This document shows, one piece after another, positions 52,991 to 63,369 of a stretch of DNA of 64,000 bases. Under the pieces are notes generated by a model. The model was not told the origin of the DNA and did not search any database. It saw only the letters and a list, made by a program, of their open reading frames with translations. This DNA is from Patagioenas fasciata (lineage: Eukaryota > Chordata > Aves > Columbiformes > Columbidae): NCBI RefSeq assembly GCF_037038585.1, contig NC_092559.1, forward strand, positions 12,448,488-12,512,487. Direction: 5' to 3'. Each line of letters starts with the position of its first letter. The stretch's first letter is position 1. The position numbers and the translations under genes are program-made.

Positions 52991-53690
52991 ATGGCATCCC
53001 AGGTTAAGCCAGACCTGGACTGCTCCCTGCTGTTGAATTTACTAAAAGATTATAAGCCTTGCCTGACCCCTGAGGGTCTTAAGTGGGCCTCTGGATGTTG
53101 GTTGTCTCCAGATATTGTAACTCAGCGAATAAGGGACTTGGCAAAAAAAAAAAACCAACACAGGTTTAAACTTGGAAAAGGTAAAGCCATGATCTGTGCT
53201 GTTTTGGGAGCAGCATTGATAGCTGCCCAGAAAGAAAAAGAAACTGGGCAGGGGGTTGTAAGGCTCAGGCTGGACCGAGTCTCTCTTGGGGGAAGGTTGC
53301 ACGGGAGTTGATTAATTATGACCAGCGTATGGGTTTCATTGGAAAAGAGGTTAAGTCTCAAGTAGCGGTGTGCCGAACTGAAACAGAGGTAAAATTCCCT
53401 CGCCCCCGAGACAAGAAATTTATGGGGATAGGTTTGAGGCATCAGTGTTGGAAATTAGGACTGGATAAAGGTATTCCCCGAGAAGTGATGGATGGCTTGC
53501 CCTTCCCCAATTTACAGCTGCTTGTAAAGATGTGTAAATCAGAAGATACAGATCAACCAGGAAAGCAATACACCCCCACGGCCCCTGTAACTCAGGTGTC
53601 AGCCGTGCCAGTCATTCCCACAGCTCCTAGAGAGAAATTCAACAGCCCCTCAAAGCCGGGAAACTTCCTTCGCCGTCCCCAGTAAGTGAG
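52991..53690 (+). pseudogene. Gag-like remnant of F2, first repeat
   Basis: ATG at 52991: MASQVKPDLDCSLLLNLLKD, WLSPDIVTQRIRDLAK, KGKAMICAVLGAALIAA; after a frame change (53308) GLRHQCWKLGLDKGIP, EVMDGLPFPNLQLLVK and a Pro-rich tail to a stop near 53685. Proline/serine tail and short helices resemble no Gag I can name; the ICAVLGA block links it to F1. Confidence 0.55.
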
Positions 53691-53780
53691 CCGGGGGACG
53701 GCGAATGGATATATTTCAGATGGCTCACTGAAAATAAGGGGGATCTGCTAGTAACTGGGACTCTCACAAATATTCTGTGT

Positions 53781-54590
53781 TTGGATTTACTCAAGGGTAA
53801 AGCCACAGCGTGCTCAGTGCTAGGAGCAGCCCCGGGGGCAGCTCAAAGCACCAGGCACCTGGACAAACAAACAGAGCAAGAAACGGTAAAGGTCCTACAG
53901 GACCAGTTAGCTGCAGAATGCAATACCACTCAGCAGCTCCTTACAGCTCTGTTAGATGCATTAGACCGGGAGAAAATCTTACAATCTGAATTGGAAGAAT
54001 ATAAGCAGGCAAAATATTACCAGACAAATCTTGATTCTGTTCCAGACAGTGAGCCCGGTTTTACCAGCCCAGCACAAGCGGCTGAGGAAGAGGGTCTTAA
54101 ACTCCTGTATCCACCAAAATAATTGGAAATCACCCGGGAAGTATCTTATCCCAAGAACAAGCAGGCAACAATGAGGCCCCTCATTAAAACTGAGTCTACT
54201 GATAACAGCCAAGCGGGGCGGGGGGGGGGGGGTGGCTCTGCAAGTTGCCACCCTGTGGCCAACTTATTAGAGATTCAGGAGAAATATAGTAACTTAGCCC
54301 AAGAAACGGAAACAGAATGTGTTTTAACTGGTGGCGATGAAATTTTGCTCTCAGAGAAGGAAGCACAAGGGTATTCAGAGCCTGGTGTGCTTCTGACTGC
54401 TAATGATCAAAGAGAGTTGTTAACTCAACGAGCTGCCTATTGGGAGGGGGAGCTGGACCCTTTAGAAAGGGGAGACCCAGAATGCATTGAAACCCCCGCT
54501 GTAAATCACCTAACTGAAGATTTACAGAAGTCCACCTGTCCCCAGTTAATTCACAAGAGCCCCAAGAGCCTTCCCCGGTGTTGGTAAATG
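53781..54590 (+). pseudogene. Gag-like remnant of F2, second repeat
   Basis: Starts LLKGKATACSVLGAAPGAAQ, again the KGKAxxCxVLGAA block. Then a coiled-coil (KVLQDQLAAECNTTQQLLTA...DREKILQSELEEYKQ) and acidic segments up to 54587. A G-run (54217-54230) lies between. The block repeat at 53.18 and 53.80 kb suggests an internal duplication. Confidence 0.5.
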
Positions 54591-55604
54591 TAGATCCTGT
54601 CAGGCCTCCTGACCCACTGAAACTGCGTGCAGTGCGGCTGCGGGACCTTTTGGGGGATGCGTCGTCTCCACGGGGTGGAGGGGGTGTGTTTCCCAGGGTG
54701 GTCGAGCTGTCACTTGGGTGGAGGTGGCTCAGGAACTTAATTGTGGTAGCATGGGTCTGATAGGGGGAGTCACAAAAACGAAAACTGCTGTACCAAGAGT
54801 GGAATAGCAGGTAAATCGAACTTGTCCCCTAGGTGTCCCAGAGACAAAGAGAAACCTTTTGTGGGCTGAGGGAATAGAGAAGGGAATTCCCCAAGATGTA
54901 ATAGATGGAATGTCTACCCTGGCCTTGTAAAAGCTTATTAGGGCATGGAAGGCACCCCATAAAAATGAACTGCTTGCTTGGGGGGGCATGGAAGCAGAGC
55001 CCTGAGCTGGTGGGACAGTGATTATCCCTCAGATGCCCACTGTTCCTGAGGGCGGATAACAGACCTGCCACCCCCAGTCAGTGAGTCAGGGGGCAGCCAG
55101 TGCGTTCATTTAAAGAGACTCACAGAAACTGTCAAGGGGGTCTGCTGATCGCCTTTCCTCTTGATTCCTTTAAAATCAATTCTCCACTGCCGAGGTGGTC
55201 CAAGACTCAGCCAAAAATGAGTTCAATGGGTTGCCTCTGACTTACTACTTTCTGTCCCCAAGCCCCTGCTATTCTTCCAGAGAAAAGGTAAAACAAGGAC
55301 CCAGCAACCCTGCTCCACAAAACCAGATGACCTGCCCTCCTGAAACTACCACCACTGGCACTGTACCCCTCGTTTTAAAGACAACAATGAACATTTATGC
55401 ATGGAAAGCTACTGACACCTATGGGAAAGAGCACCAGATCAGCACTGGTGGATCATCCCTTCTTTTTTTTTTTTTTTTTAAAGAAAAAAAAAGGGGGAGG
55501 AAGTAAAAGTTGCCTTTTAGTAATATTGTTATTTTACTATGTTTGGGGATTTTTATTTTGTATGTTAGCTTTTTTTTATCTTACAAGAAAGAAATGGTGT
55601 GGGG
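54591..55604 (+). other. Decayed 3' portion of F2
   Basis: No long frame. 54.83-54.93 kb encodes GIEKGIPQDVIDGMSTLAL, again paralleling the GLDKGIPREVMDGLPFPNL block at 53.46 kb, so the duplicated pattern occurs here too. The right end is homopolymer-rich. Confidence 0.45.
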
Positions 55605-56058
55605 CTGGTCACACTCTCTTTAATGCACCCAAGGCTACCATTGGCCTTCTTGGGCACATTGCTGGCTCATAGCCAATCTGTTGTCCACCAGGACTCCCAG
55701 GTCGTTCTCTGCAGTACCGCTTTCCAGCAGGTCAACCCATAACCTGTACTGGTGCCTGGGGTTATTCCTCCCCAGGTGCAGGACCCTACACTTGCCCTCA
55801 TTGAATTTCATTAGGTTCTTCCCTGTCCAGTCCTCCAGTCTGTCCAGGTCTCGCTGAATGGCAGTACAACCTTCTGGTGTGTCAGGCCTTCCTTGCAGTT
55901 TTTTTCATCAGCAAACTTGCTGAGGGTGCACTCAGTCTCTTCATCCAGGTCATTTTTGAACAGGACTGGACCCAGTACTGAGCCCTGGGGAACCCCACTA
56001 ACTACAGGCCTCCAGTCAGACTCTGCACCATTGACCACAACCCTATGAACTCTGTTGT
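55605..56058 (-). pseudogene. CR1 RT fragment (segment 3)
   Basis: Minus strand: [20 protein letters not shown] and SVLGPVLF, then KFADE (the catalytic FADD is altered/frameshifted). Followed by the CR1 linker AHCxGRTL-like region to 55605. Confidence 0.85.
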
Positions 56059-57210
56059 TATGGCGGATGCACTCAATCCTTCCCCCCCCGCCAAACCAGC
56101 AGCAGTTTGGTCCAGGCTCCAGAGGAGATAAGGACCTGAGATGCAGCCAGGCCAAGAACTCCTTCTAGGATACTCACAAGGAAGCAGAATGGCATATTGA
56201 ATGCTGGTGGCTTGTGGGTGCAGAGAGTCTCGTGCATACTTTTCCTACTGTATGCAATTTGATTATGAGTAAACCACTTCATTCTATAAATACAACAGCC
56301 TAGATGAGTCCACTTTGAGCTCTCCCTGCTAAATAAGTGAGCTGTATGGCAATGGTTTTACTACTCAGAGGTCAGTGGATGAGCCCAATTCAAGTTCAAT
56401 ATTAATAATTTAGTTTAAGTAGATGCACACTGAATGTAATGGATTATTTAGAAATATACGGTTGTATGATTTTTAATATACTCTTTGATTCATATTACTT
56501 GGTAGACTAGATTTGCTAAAATTTTAAGCTCGTGTTTACTAAAATCAACTGCAGACTACACTAAACGCCTCCAAGATAAAGTCTAACTTGCATTTTGCTG
56601 GGAAAATGGAACTCTCTGGGAAAACAACGATCCAAGGCTAAAGGAGAGACATTACAGACATCTGAAAAGTGGGGCCTATTTTTCACTTCGCTGAGAAGAA
56701 AGGATTTATCCAGACTAAATATCACCTTCAAGGATATGGACCAAAACCAATGTCTACAACTGAACAAAACAAAGGCCCACATGGAGTCAGAGAAAAAGGG
56801 TCCAATGGGTAGCAAAGAACCTGCTGTTGGACTGGATCTTGGTGTGAATGGTCTGTAAAGATATAAAAGTTTGTAGTTTTCTATGCTCAGGCAGATCTCT
56901 GTGCAGGTACCCAGCTTGAGCCAGCCCTTCTTCTATTCTACTCCATTAAATTTTATTTTTCTAATAATTTTGTCTCCTGAAAGTCTGCTCTGCATATGTT
57001 TATCAGGGAGGGAAGGTGCCTGAAAGTTTGCTTCGTGAATGGGTACAGGCATCTGGAGAGAAGGTAAGCCGCATTTGGCTTGGCATATTTCCCCCATGCA
57101 GTAAATAATAGAGTGAACCTGCCACCGAACTCTTTTAAGTTGCACTTCTCTTTAAAGAAACCTAAACATTGTTCTGCAGTAAGCAGAACCCTAAATTACA
57201 CCCCGCGACA
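56059..57210 (+). mobile_element. Long LTR family G, copy 4 (1,152 bp)
   Basis: TATGGCGGATGCACTCAATC (mutated TGTGG start) to ...TACACCCCGCGACA, collinear with copy 3, with the TCTATGCTCAGGCAGATCTC block. Inserted in the CR1 between [10 protein letters not shown] and CTVIHLSIDHELAG; flanks GTTGT and GTCAT agree at three of five bases. Confidence 0.82.
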
Positions 57211-58040
57211 GTCATCCAGCCAGTTCATGATCGATGGATAGATGGATCACTGTGCACTCATCCAACTCACACTTCCCGAGCTTACCTGTAAAGATGTTGT
57301 GAGAGACAGTGTCAAAAGGCTTGCTGAAGTCAAGGTAGACAACATCCACTGCTCTTCCCTCATCTACCCAGCCAGTCATGCCATCATAGAAGGCTATCAC
57401 GTTGGTCAAACATGATTTCCCCTTGGTGAATCCATGCTGACTACTCCTGATAACTTTATTTTCCTCCACATGCTTGGGGATGACATCCAGAATCAGTTGT
57501 TCCATCACCTTTCCAGGGATGGAGGCAAGGCTCACTGGCCTGTAGCTTCCTGGGTCATCCTTCTTGCCGTTTCTGAAGACTGGAGTGACATTGTCTTTCT
57601 TCCAGTCCTCAGGCACCTCTCCTTTTCTCCAAAACCTCACAAAGATGATGGAGAGTGGCTTAGCAATAACATCTTCCAGCTCTCTTAGCACTTGTGAGTG
57701 CATCCCATGGATTTGTGGATGATCAGCTTGCCTAAATGATCTCTAACCTGATCCTCCTCAACTAAGGGAAAGTCTTCCTTTGTCCTGCCTCTAGGATCTG
57801 GGATTCCTGAAGTCTTAGCAGTAAAGATGGAAGCAAAGAAGGCATTCAGTAATTCCACCTTCTCTGTATCATCCATCACCAGGGCACCCACCTCATTCAG
57901 CAGCAGACCTACATTTTCCCTAATCTTCCTTTTGCTGCTGATACATTTGAAGAAACCCTTCTTCTTGTCCTTGACATCCCTGTTCAGTTTTAATTCCAAG
58001 TGGAGCTTAGTCTTCCTCACAACATCCCTGCATACTCTAA
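57211..58040 (-). pseudogene. CR1 RT and linker (segment 4)
   Basis: 163 open codons include [55 protein letters not shown] and [18 protein letters not shown]. The upstream linker (57685-58068) has KKKGFFKCISSKRKIRENVG and LLNEVGALVMDDTEKVELL. A frame change near 57.7 kb separates them. Confidence 0.9.
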
Positions 58041-58148
58041 TGTTGGAAAGTAAAATGTGGGAAAGCAAGATATGCAGTTCCAGCCATCTGGATGATAAAA
58101 GAAGATCAATACTAACATGACGATCTGGACGGTCATGTTAGTGATTGA
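58041..58148 (+). repeat. Truncated 5' LTR of provirus D
   Basis: Matches only the first about 108 bases of the 3' LTR (TGTTGGAAAGTAAAATGTGG ... GACGGTCATGTTAG), then jumps to internal sequence. The rest of the LTR, any PBS and gag start are deleted. Confidence 0.88.
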
Positions 58149-58149
58149 A

Positions 58150-59935
58150 AAAGTGTCCAGAGAATAGAACCTTGAAGTATAACACTTTGTTGTTTCTAAA
58201 GCGAGAAGAGTAGGACAAAAATAAAACTCTACAACAGATCATTGAATCATTTCAGACAGTTTTACAGGAGGAATGGTCTGAACTTCAACAAGCTGGGAGA
58301 GAATTAACTGATAACACACAAGTCATAGAACACTTGCTGAACTCTGCAAGATACTTTTCCTTATTAACCTGTTTTCTTTGTAGGTATCTGTTTAAGCATA
58401 TTACAGTTTAATAGGTCTTTGTCTGTTATATGGTACAGTAAGTTCATAGACTGTTAAATAATGAGAATCCATGGACTCAAAATGTGCGTTTTGTGATAAT
58501 ACAGAAGATCATGAGTAATTTAGTTCTTTACTGCATGAATGTAATGGTAAAATTTTGTTTAGGGAGATAATTACAAAATGGGAACTGGTTCCACTACTAA
58601 AATACCACCTTGCTCTCCCTTAGGATGCATCCTTATACATTAGAGTAATTGCTCTTATTGCTATTAAATAATTTTGAAACCAGAAAAGAATTTAAGTAGT
58701 TAAACTCTGATTCGCATTGAATTTATGTGTTTGTTGGAAGTATGGGAAAGAAAACTGAATGCTATGATGGATGTGAACTCGAAGGAGGTTGTACTGAAAA
58801 GTTGCTAGAATATGACCTGATTTGGATCTAGGAAAATGAAAGTAATGGATTGATAGTTAATATGCTGTTTATTGACATCTGTAAGACGTTGCAAATGGTA
58901 AACGGGGCTGAGGAATGTAACTATTGCTCAGCTAATTAGAATTGCATATGGAGTGTATTATGGCTGGAATGAAATGGGAAAATAAAAAAGTAAAATATCC
59001 CAGGCCTGTGCTGTACTGTTTCAATATAAATTTCAGGCCTGTGTCAAGCTGCAAGATAAACTTAGCTCCCTGGCAGCTCCCAGACAGCTCCCACTTAGCA
59101 CCAGCAAATAACGCCACCTGCGTGGCCTTGCCTGTATCTAAATTGCAGCAAGAAGAGAAAGAAAAAGAAAAAAAAAAAAAAGAAAAACCTGGCTTCCCGC
59201 TTTTAAAGCAGTGAAAGGGGGGTTTTCTCTTCCCCCCCACTGCAGCAATGTTGTAATACTGAATGGAGGTGTCTGAGGGTGAAATTTAAATGCATCCCTA
59301 GCAGATCCGTAGTTCTAATGAAACTGGGAAATTAAACCAAAAATCTTTTAATAGACTTATCTTGTGGTAACTAGTTGTAAGAGACTTCTTAGTAAATTCA
59401 CCATGCTAGTTTTTGAGATTGTGGGAAAGAAAGAAAGACCATTTTTTGAAACCAATGGAATGCTAAATTTGGAACAAAGTTTTAGCAGCTGAATTCTTGT
59501 ATTTGCCAGAAAGCCCTATACCTCTCTTGGGTTAAGATTTGTTAAGTAAATTGTAATCTCAAATAACGTTTTCTGAGAATTCTGTTTAGTTTCATGTCCT
59601 ACAAGAATCTGCTTGGATGGTGCAGATCTGCTTGCTGCAAGTGAGAAATCTCCAAGGAAATTTTGGATGCTGTATTTCCACTAGTATGGGCAACCAAAGT
59701 ATCAGTAAAGCAAACCCTACGCTGATAGAACTGAAACAGGACTTCGATCCGGTAAGGGAAAACAATATCCAATAAATATGACAGCCAAAACGGAGTTAGA
59801 AACTTTGATGAATAAATTTATGACAACCTTACAAACTAACTGCATTCAACTGGACTTGCAGATTTGTCTATAGCTACAACATAGAAACAACCTGTGGCTA
59901 TTGTGGGAGAGTATGATGAGAATACAGACTGATAT
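58150..59935 (+). other. Internal spacer of provirus D
   Basis: The first 250 bases code for a helical fragment (IIESFQTVLQ...ELQQAGRELTDNTQV) shared with B1/B2; the rest is A/T-rich with no supported gene and is collinear with the reverse complement of 4.2-5.3 kb and 41.6-43.5 kb. Confidence 0.6.
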
Positions 59936-59937
59936 AC

Positions 59938-60637
59938 TTGGAATGGATTTTTTTGCCCAATTCTTTTCGTAAAACTATTACTGAGCCCCTGGAATTGATT
60001 GTTACTCTGATCAAAAAAGGCAGAGAATGGATTCAGGCTTTAGTAGGCTGTGATCCATCTGTCATATATGTACCTTTTGTGAAAGCAGATTTTGATTTTT
60101 TTTTTTTATTCACAATCTCTGTCCTTGCAAATTGCGCTAGCTGATTTTCTTAACAGCATAGCTTTTGGCATGCCTAAATGTAAATTGCTTCAAAATCTGC
60201 GTGTCTTTGACATCAGACCACAGACCGTACTTGTATTCGGTCCTATCCCAAATGCTCGCACAGTTTTTGTTGATGGTTCAGAGAAGTCTCATAAAGCTGT
60301 AGTGGTCTGGCGTGAAGATAACAATTGGCATAATTCTGTTAAAATTGTTGAAGGCTCAACCCAATTAGTGAAACTTGGTGCAGTTTTGTATGCCTTAGAG
60401 CTTTTTAGGGAGGAACCTCTAAATTTGGTTTGTGATTCTGAGTACGTAGTCAAGGTCCTGCAGCAGATCCCCTCCACTTTTCTTAAAGAAATCTCACAAC
60501 AGCAACTTATTGATATGTTTGTATCATTGCAAACTGCATTACAGCTTCACAAACACCCACTGTTTGTTACTCATATACGCTCTCATACAGCCTTACCAGG
60601 TCCCATAACTGAAGGCAATGCAATTGAAGATTCTTAG
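59938..60637 (+). pseudogene. RT connection and RNase H (provirus D)
   Basis: 59938-60090 encodes EWIFLPNSFRKTITEPLELI and IKKGREWIQALVGCDP, resembling the betaretroviral RT connection. After a frameshift at a T-run (60096-60108), 60092-60637 encodes TVFVDGSEKSHKAVVVW, EGSTQLVKLGAVLYALELF, LVCDSEYVVKVLQQIP and THIRSHTALPGPITEGN, the RNase H acid motifs in order. The helix Glu (QLAEL in relatives) reads QLVKL, so one catalytic acid is lost. Confidence 0.82.
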
Positions 60638-60715
60638 ACTGTAGCTACAGTCTGTTTCCAGTCTACCAGGGCTTCACGTGCTTTCTTCCATCAGATTGCT
60701 GCTACCTTAAAAAAG

Positions 60716-61714
60716 ATGTTTGTTCTCACTCTCAAGCAAGCGAGAGACATAGTGTGCTCTTGCCGGGAATGTCAAGGTCTGATTACAAGCTCGCCCTCCC
60801 TTGGAGTTAACCCTCGCAGACTCTCAGCTAATGACATTTGGCAGTCTGATGTTACATGTGTTTCATCTTTTGGCCGTTTGAAATATGTCCTTGTTTCTAT
60901 ACATACTTTTTCAGGTATGCTTTGTGCATCTGCGCATACAAGTGAGAAAAGCAGAGATATTCAGCGTCACTGGACCCGCTGTTTTGCTACGCTGGGAGTA
61001 CCACAACAGATTAAAACTGACAATGGTCCTGGATACACTGCTAGATCCATGCAATATTCTTTACAGCAATGGGGTGTTTCACATCTCACAGGTATTCCAC
61101 ATTCTCCCACTGGACAGGCTATCATTGAACAGGTGCACTCCATGTTAAAACGGATGTTATTAAAACAAAAAAAGGGGAATATGACACCTCAAGAACAATT
61201 AGACAATGCAACATATACTTTAATTTTTTTGAATCGTACTATGCCTCCCTCCTCTATCACAGCAGTGGAAAAACACTTCCGTGTTCCAGATTCACTGTCT
61301 CAGAGACCACAGCTTTTATACTGGGATCCCCTGCAAAACAGTCAGTGGCAAGGGCCTGTAGAGTTAATCACCTGGGGAATGAGCATACTTGTGTTCTTCT
61401 TCCAACAGGACCAAAGTGGTTTCCTGCAAAATATGTTAAACCTTTCTATGAGTTGGACAAACATGATGCAGGACCTAATGCCAGAGATACAGCATCTGTC
61501 CCTGCAGCAGAGGGCAACAAAGAAACAGAAGAGACCAAACGAAGAGGCACTAGCATATCAGAATGATACAGATTTACATTATTTGCACTGGGGACTAACT
61601 GGTGAAAAAACTTTCAATGCATTTGTTTTCCTTATTAGTATGGCTAACCAGTTTTCTCCAATATTTGTTAATAACTGTAGTAGTTGTAATTTGTATTGTT
61701 CTGTTCTATTGTAG
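60716..61714 (+). pseudogene. Integrase (provirus D), one frameshift
   Basis: Zinc finger partly upstream in another frame (FFHQIAATLKK) with CSCREC; core WQSDVTCVSSFGRLKYV (Asp), QIKTDNGPGYTARSMQ (Asp), GQAIIEQVHSMLKRML (Glu), spacing as in class II integrases. At about 61375 the frame slips: the C-terminal domain (LLPTGPKWFPAKYVKPFYEL) continues in the frame of 61345-61566. Catalytic residues intact but the protein would be mis-terminated. Confidence 0.85.
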
Positions 61715-62639
61715 GTTGATTTGCAACAAGAAAATGACACATAAGGTATGATGATCCACAGTGGACATTCAAACTCACCAACAGAATGCCCCCTTTTGAC
61801 TTTGGAGGCAAGAGGTGACTGCACCACCACTCCAAAGTAGTTTGTCAGATGACTGTGGTCACAGGCTGGATTGTGAGGCAGTACACGTTCCCCTGAAATC
61901 GGGAGCTTTCAATTTGGAGGTTGATGGCTCTTTAGCACCTTCTGTGCCTCACTGTGCCTGTCCCCACATGTATACACCTAGAATGGTACCAAGGTGTTGT
62001 CAATAAACTTCACCTCTACCAACTGATGGGTCAGGAGGGGTGGGACCCTCGGTCAATTGACAGGGTCCTTAACAAAGGAGGTGCCCAGACTAGCTGAGAA
62101 GCTTCTGGACTATGTTGTAATGCCCACAACCACATCTGGCCAAACAATGAAACGGGCTTCCCGCCGAAGACACCCTTTGAGTGGTCTTCTCGGAGCTGCT
62201 GGTCTGTAAACTGGAGTCCTTTCCTTAGACAGGAACACCATCTAAGGAAACTTCCTGGGATTAATGATACCTCACTTCTTTATTTGAGTGAGTGACTATT
62301 TCTTGTGAGTACCCTGAAGTAAAAGACCTCTAGTTTTGTTTCTTGCGAGTGACTACATGCACATTGTGGATCCTCATTATTCTTATGATATTGTCTTTAA
62401 ATAATCTCCTTAGCTGATATCTGAACCTGTATTTTCTGTTATCAGAGTGCTAAATATGTGTAATACTGTTGAAATTGAATTATAGTGTTTATGAGTGCTA
62501 TGAAGTAAAATAACAGTCTTAGCTAATGTGTAAGGCCTGATTTAGGATTTAGCTAGTACCCTGAAAAATAATTACATAGTTTGTAGGAATTAGGACTGTA
62601 AGTCAAAATGGCTAACATTATCTGATAGCATAAAGCGAT

Positions 62640-62834
62640 TAGACCCTAAAACTTCATTTTCAGCTCTCAATCTGCATATATGGGTTTTTGTAGGAATTGG
62701 ATATGCTTGTGTGATGTATTTTCTTGTAGTCCTCCGAATCATCTGGAGAATGATACAGAATGCAAAGAAGAACAAAGCCAGGGTCCTTACTGCACTCATT
62801 GAGAACCTGATGTTTAAAACAAAAAAGAGGGAAA
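62640..62834 (+). pseudogene. Env transmembrane tail and polypurine tract (provirus D)
   Basis: The frame encodes LHIWVFVGIGYACVMYFLVV then LRIIWRMIQNAKKNKARVL, a membrane anchor plus basic tail, followed by AAAACAAAAAAGAGGGAAA next to the LTR. The remainder of env (61.7-62.6 kb) is not recognisable. Confidence 0.65.
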
Positions 62835-63363
62835 TGTTGGAAAGTAAAATGTGGGAAGGCAAGATGTGCGGTTCCAGCCATCTGGATGATAAAGGAAGAT
62901 CAATACTAACATGACCATGTGGACGGTCAAAGACATAATAACATAATAATATATAAAGGGCCTTGGAGAGATTACTTTGAAGTACGTTTCTCGTAATTGT
63001 AAAAAGTTATAGCCCAGACTCGTGAGAATGGTATCTCGGGCCAGATAACCGCCCCCAAGTGCATGGGATGTGTGAATGTCCTTGGGCCTGATCTGCGAAC
63101 GAGTGGAAAAACAAGTGAGACAAACATCGCATGAGTTTAGTGTGTTCTTAATAACAATTAGTGGAAAAGCACCTTTTTGTAAACATCTTAGTCCAGGCCT
63201 GTACCTGTAAATCCTATAAATCATCAATGGTGAATAAAGAAGGCAGGCTAGGCCTAGATCAGCTCTCTGCTTGGCCAGGCTCTGCGCTCCTTCCTGAACA
63301 AGATCTCTGCCTCTGCGTGAATTTCTGTCTGCGTCCTGGTATGCGTCGTCTCTAATCACCCCA
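62835..63363 (+). repeat. 3' LTR of provirus D
   Basis: 529 bp, TGTTGGAAAGTAAAATGTGG to ...TAATCACCCCA, with a GTGAATAAAGAAGG poly(A) signal (about 63229-63243). Reference copy of the family that includes solo LTRs 34248-34789 and 37906-38427. Confidence 0.92.
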
Positions 63364-63369
63364 CTCTAA

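Larger units (their letters stand above)
51804..55604 (+). mobile_element. ERV element F2, 5' LTR plus gag, 3' part lost
   Basis: 5' LTR 51804-52873, tRNA-Leu PBS 52882-52899, gag pieces 52.99-54.6 kb, then decayed sequence to 55604 where CR1 resumes. No pol and no 3' LTR seen. Related to F1 through the gag ICAVLGA block. Poly-T/poly-A at 55463-55492 near the right end. Confidence 0.72.
58041..63363 (+). mobile_element. Class II ERV provirus D with exact 6-bp TSD
   Basis: Flanked by CTCTAA at 58035-58040 and 63364-63369; without it CR1 reads through. The 5' LTR is reduced to about 108 bp (58041-58148), the 3' LTR is full (62835-63363). Inside: gag-derived remnant, the non-coding spacer also seen in B1/B2, RT connection, RNase H, a nearly full integrase, and an env tail. 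The internal part resembles B1/B2, the LTRs do not. Confidence 0.9.
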
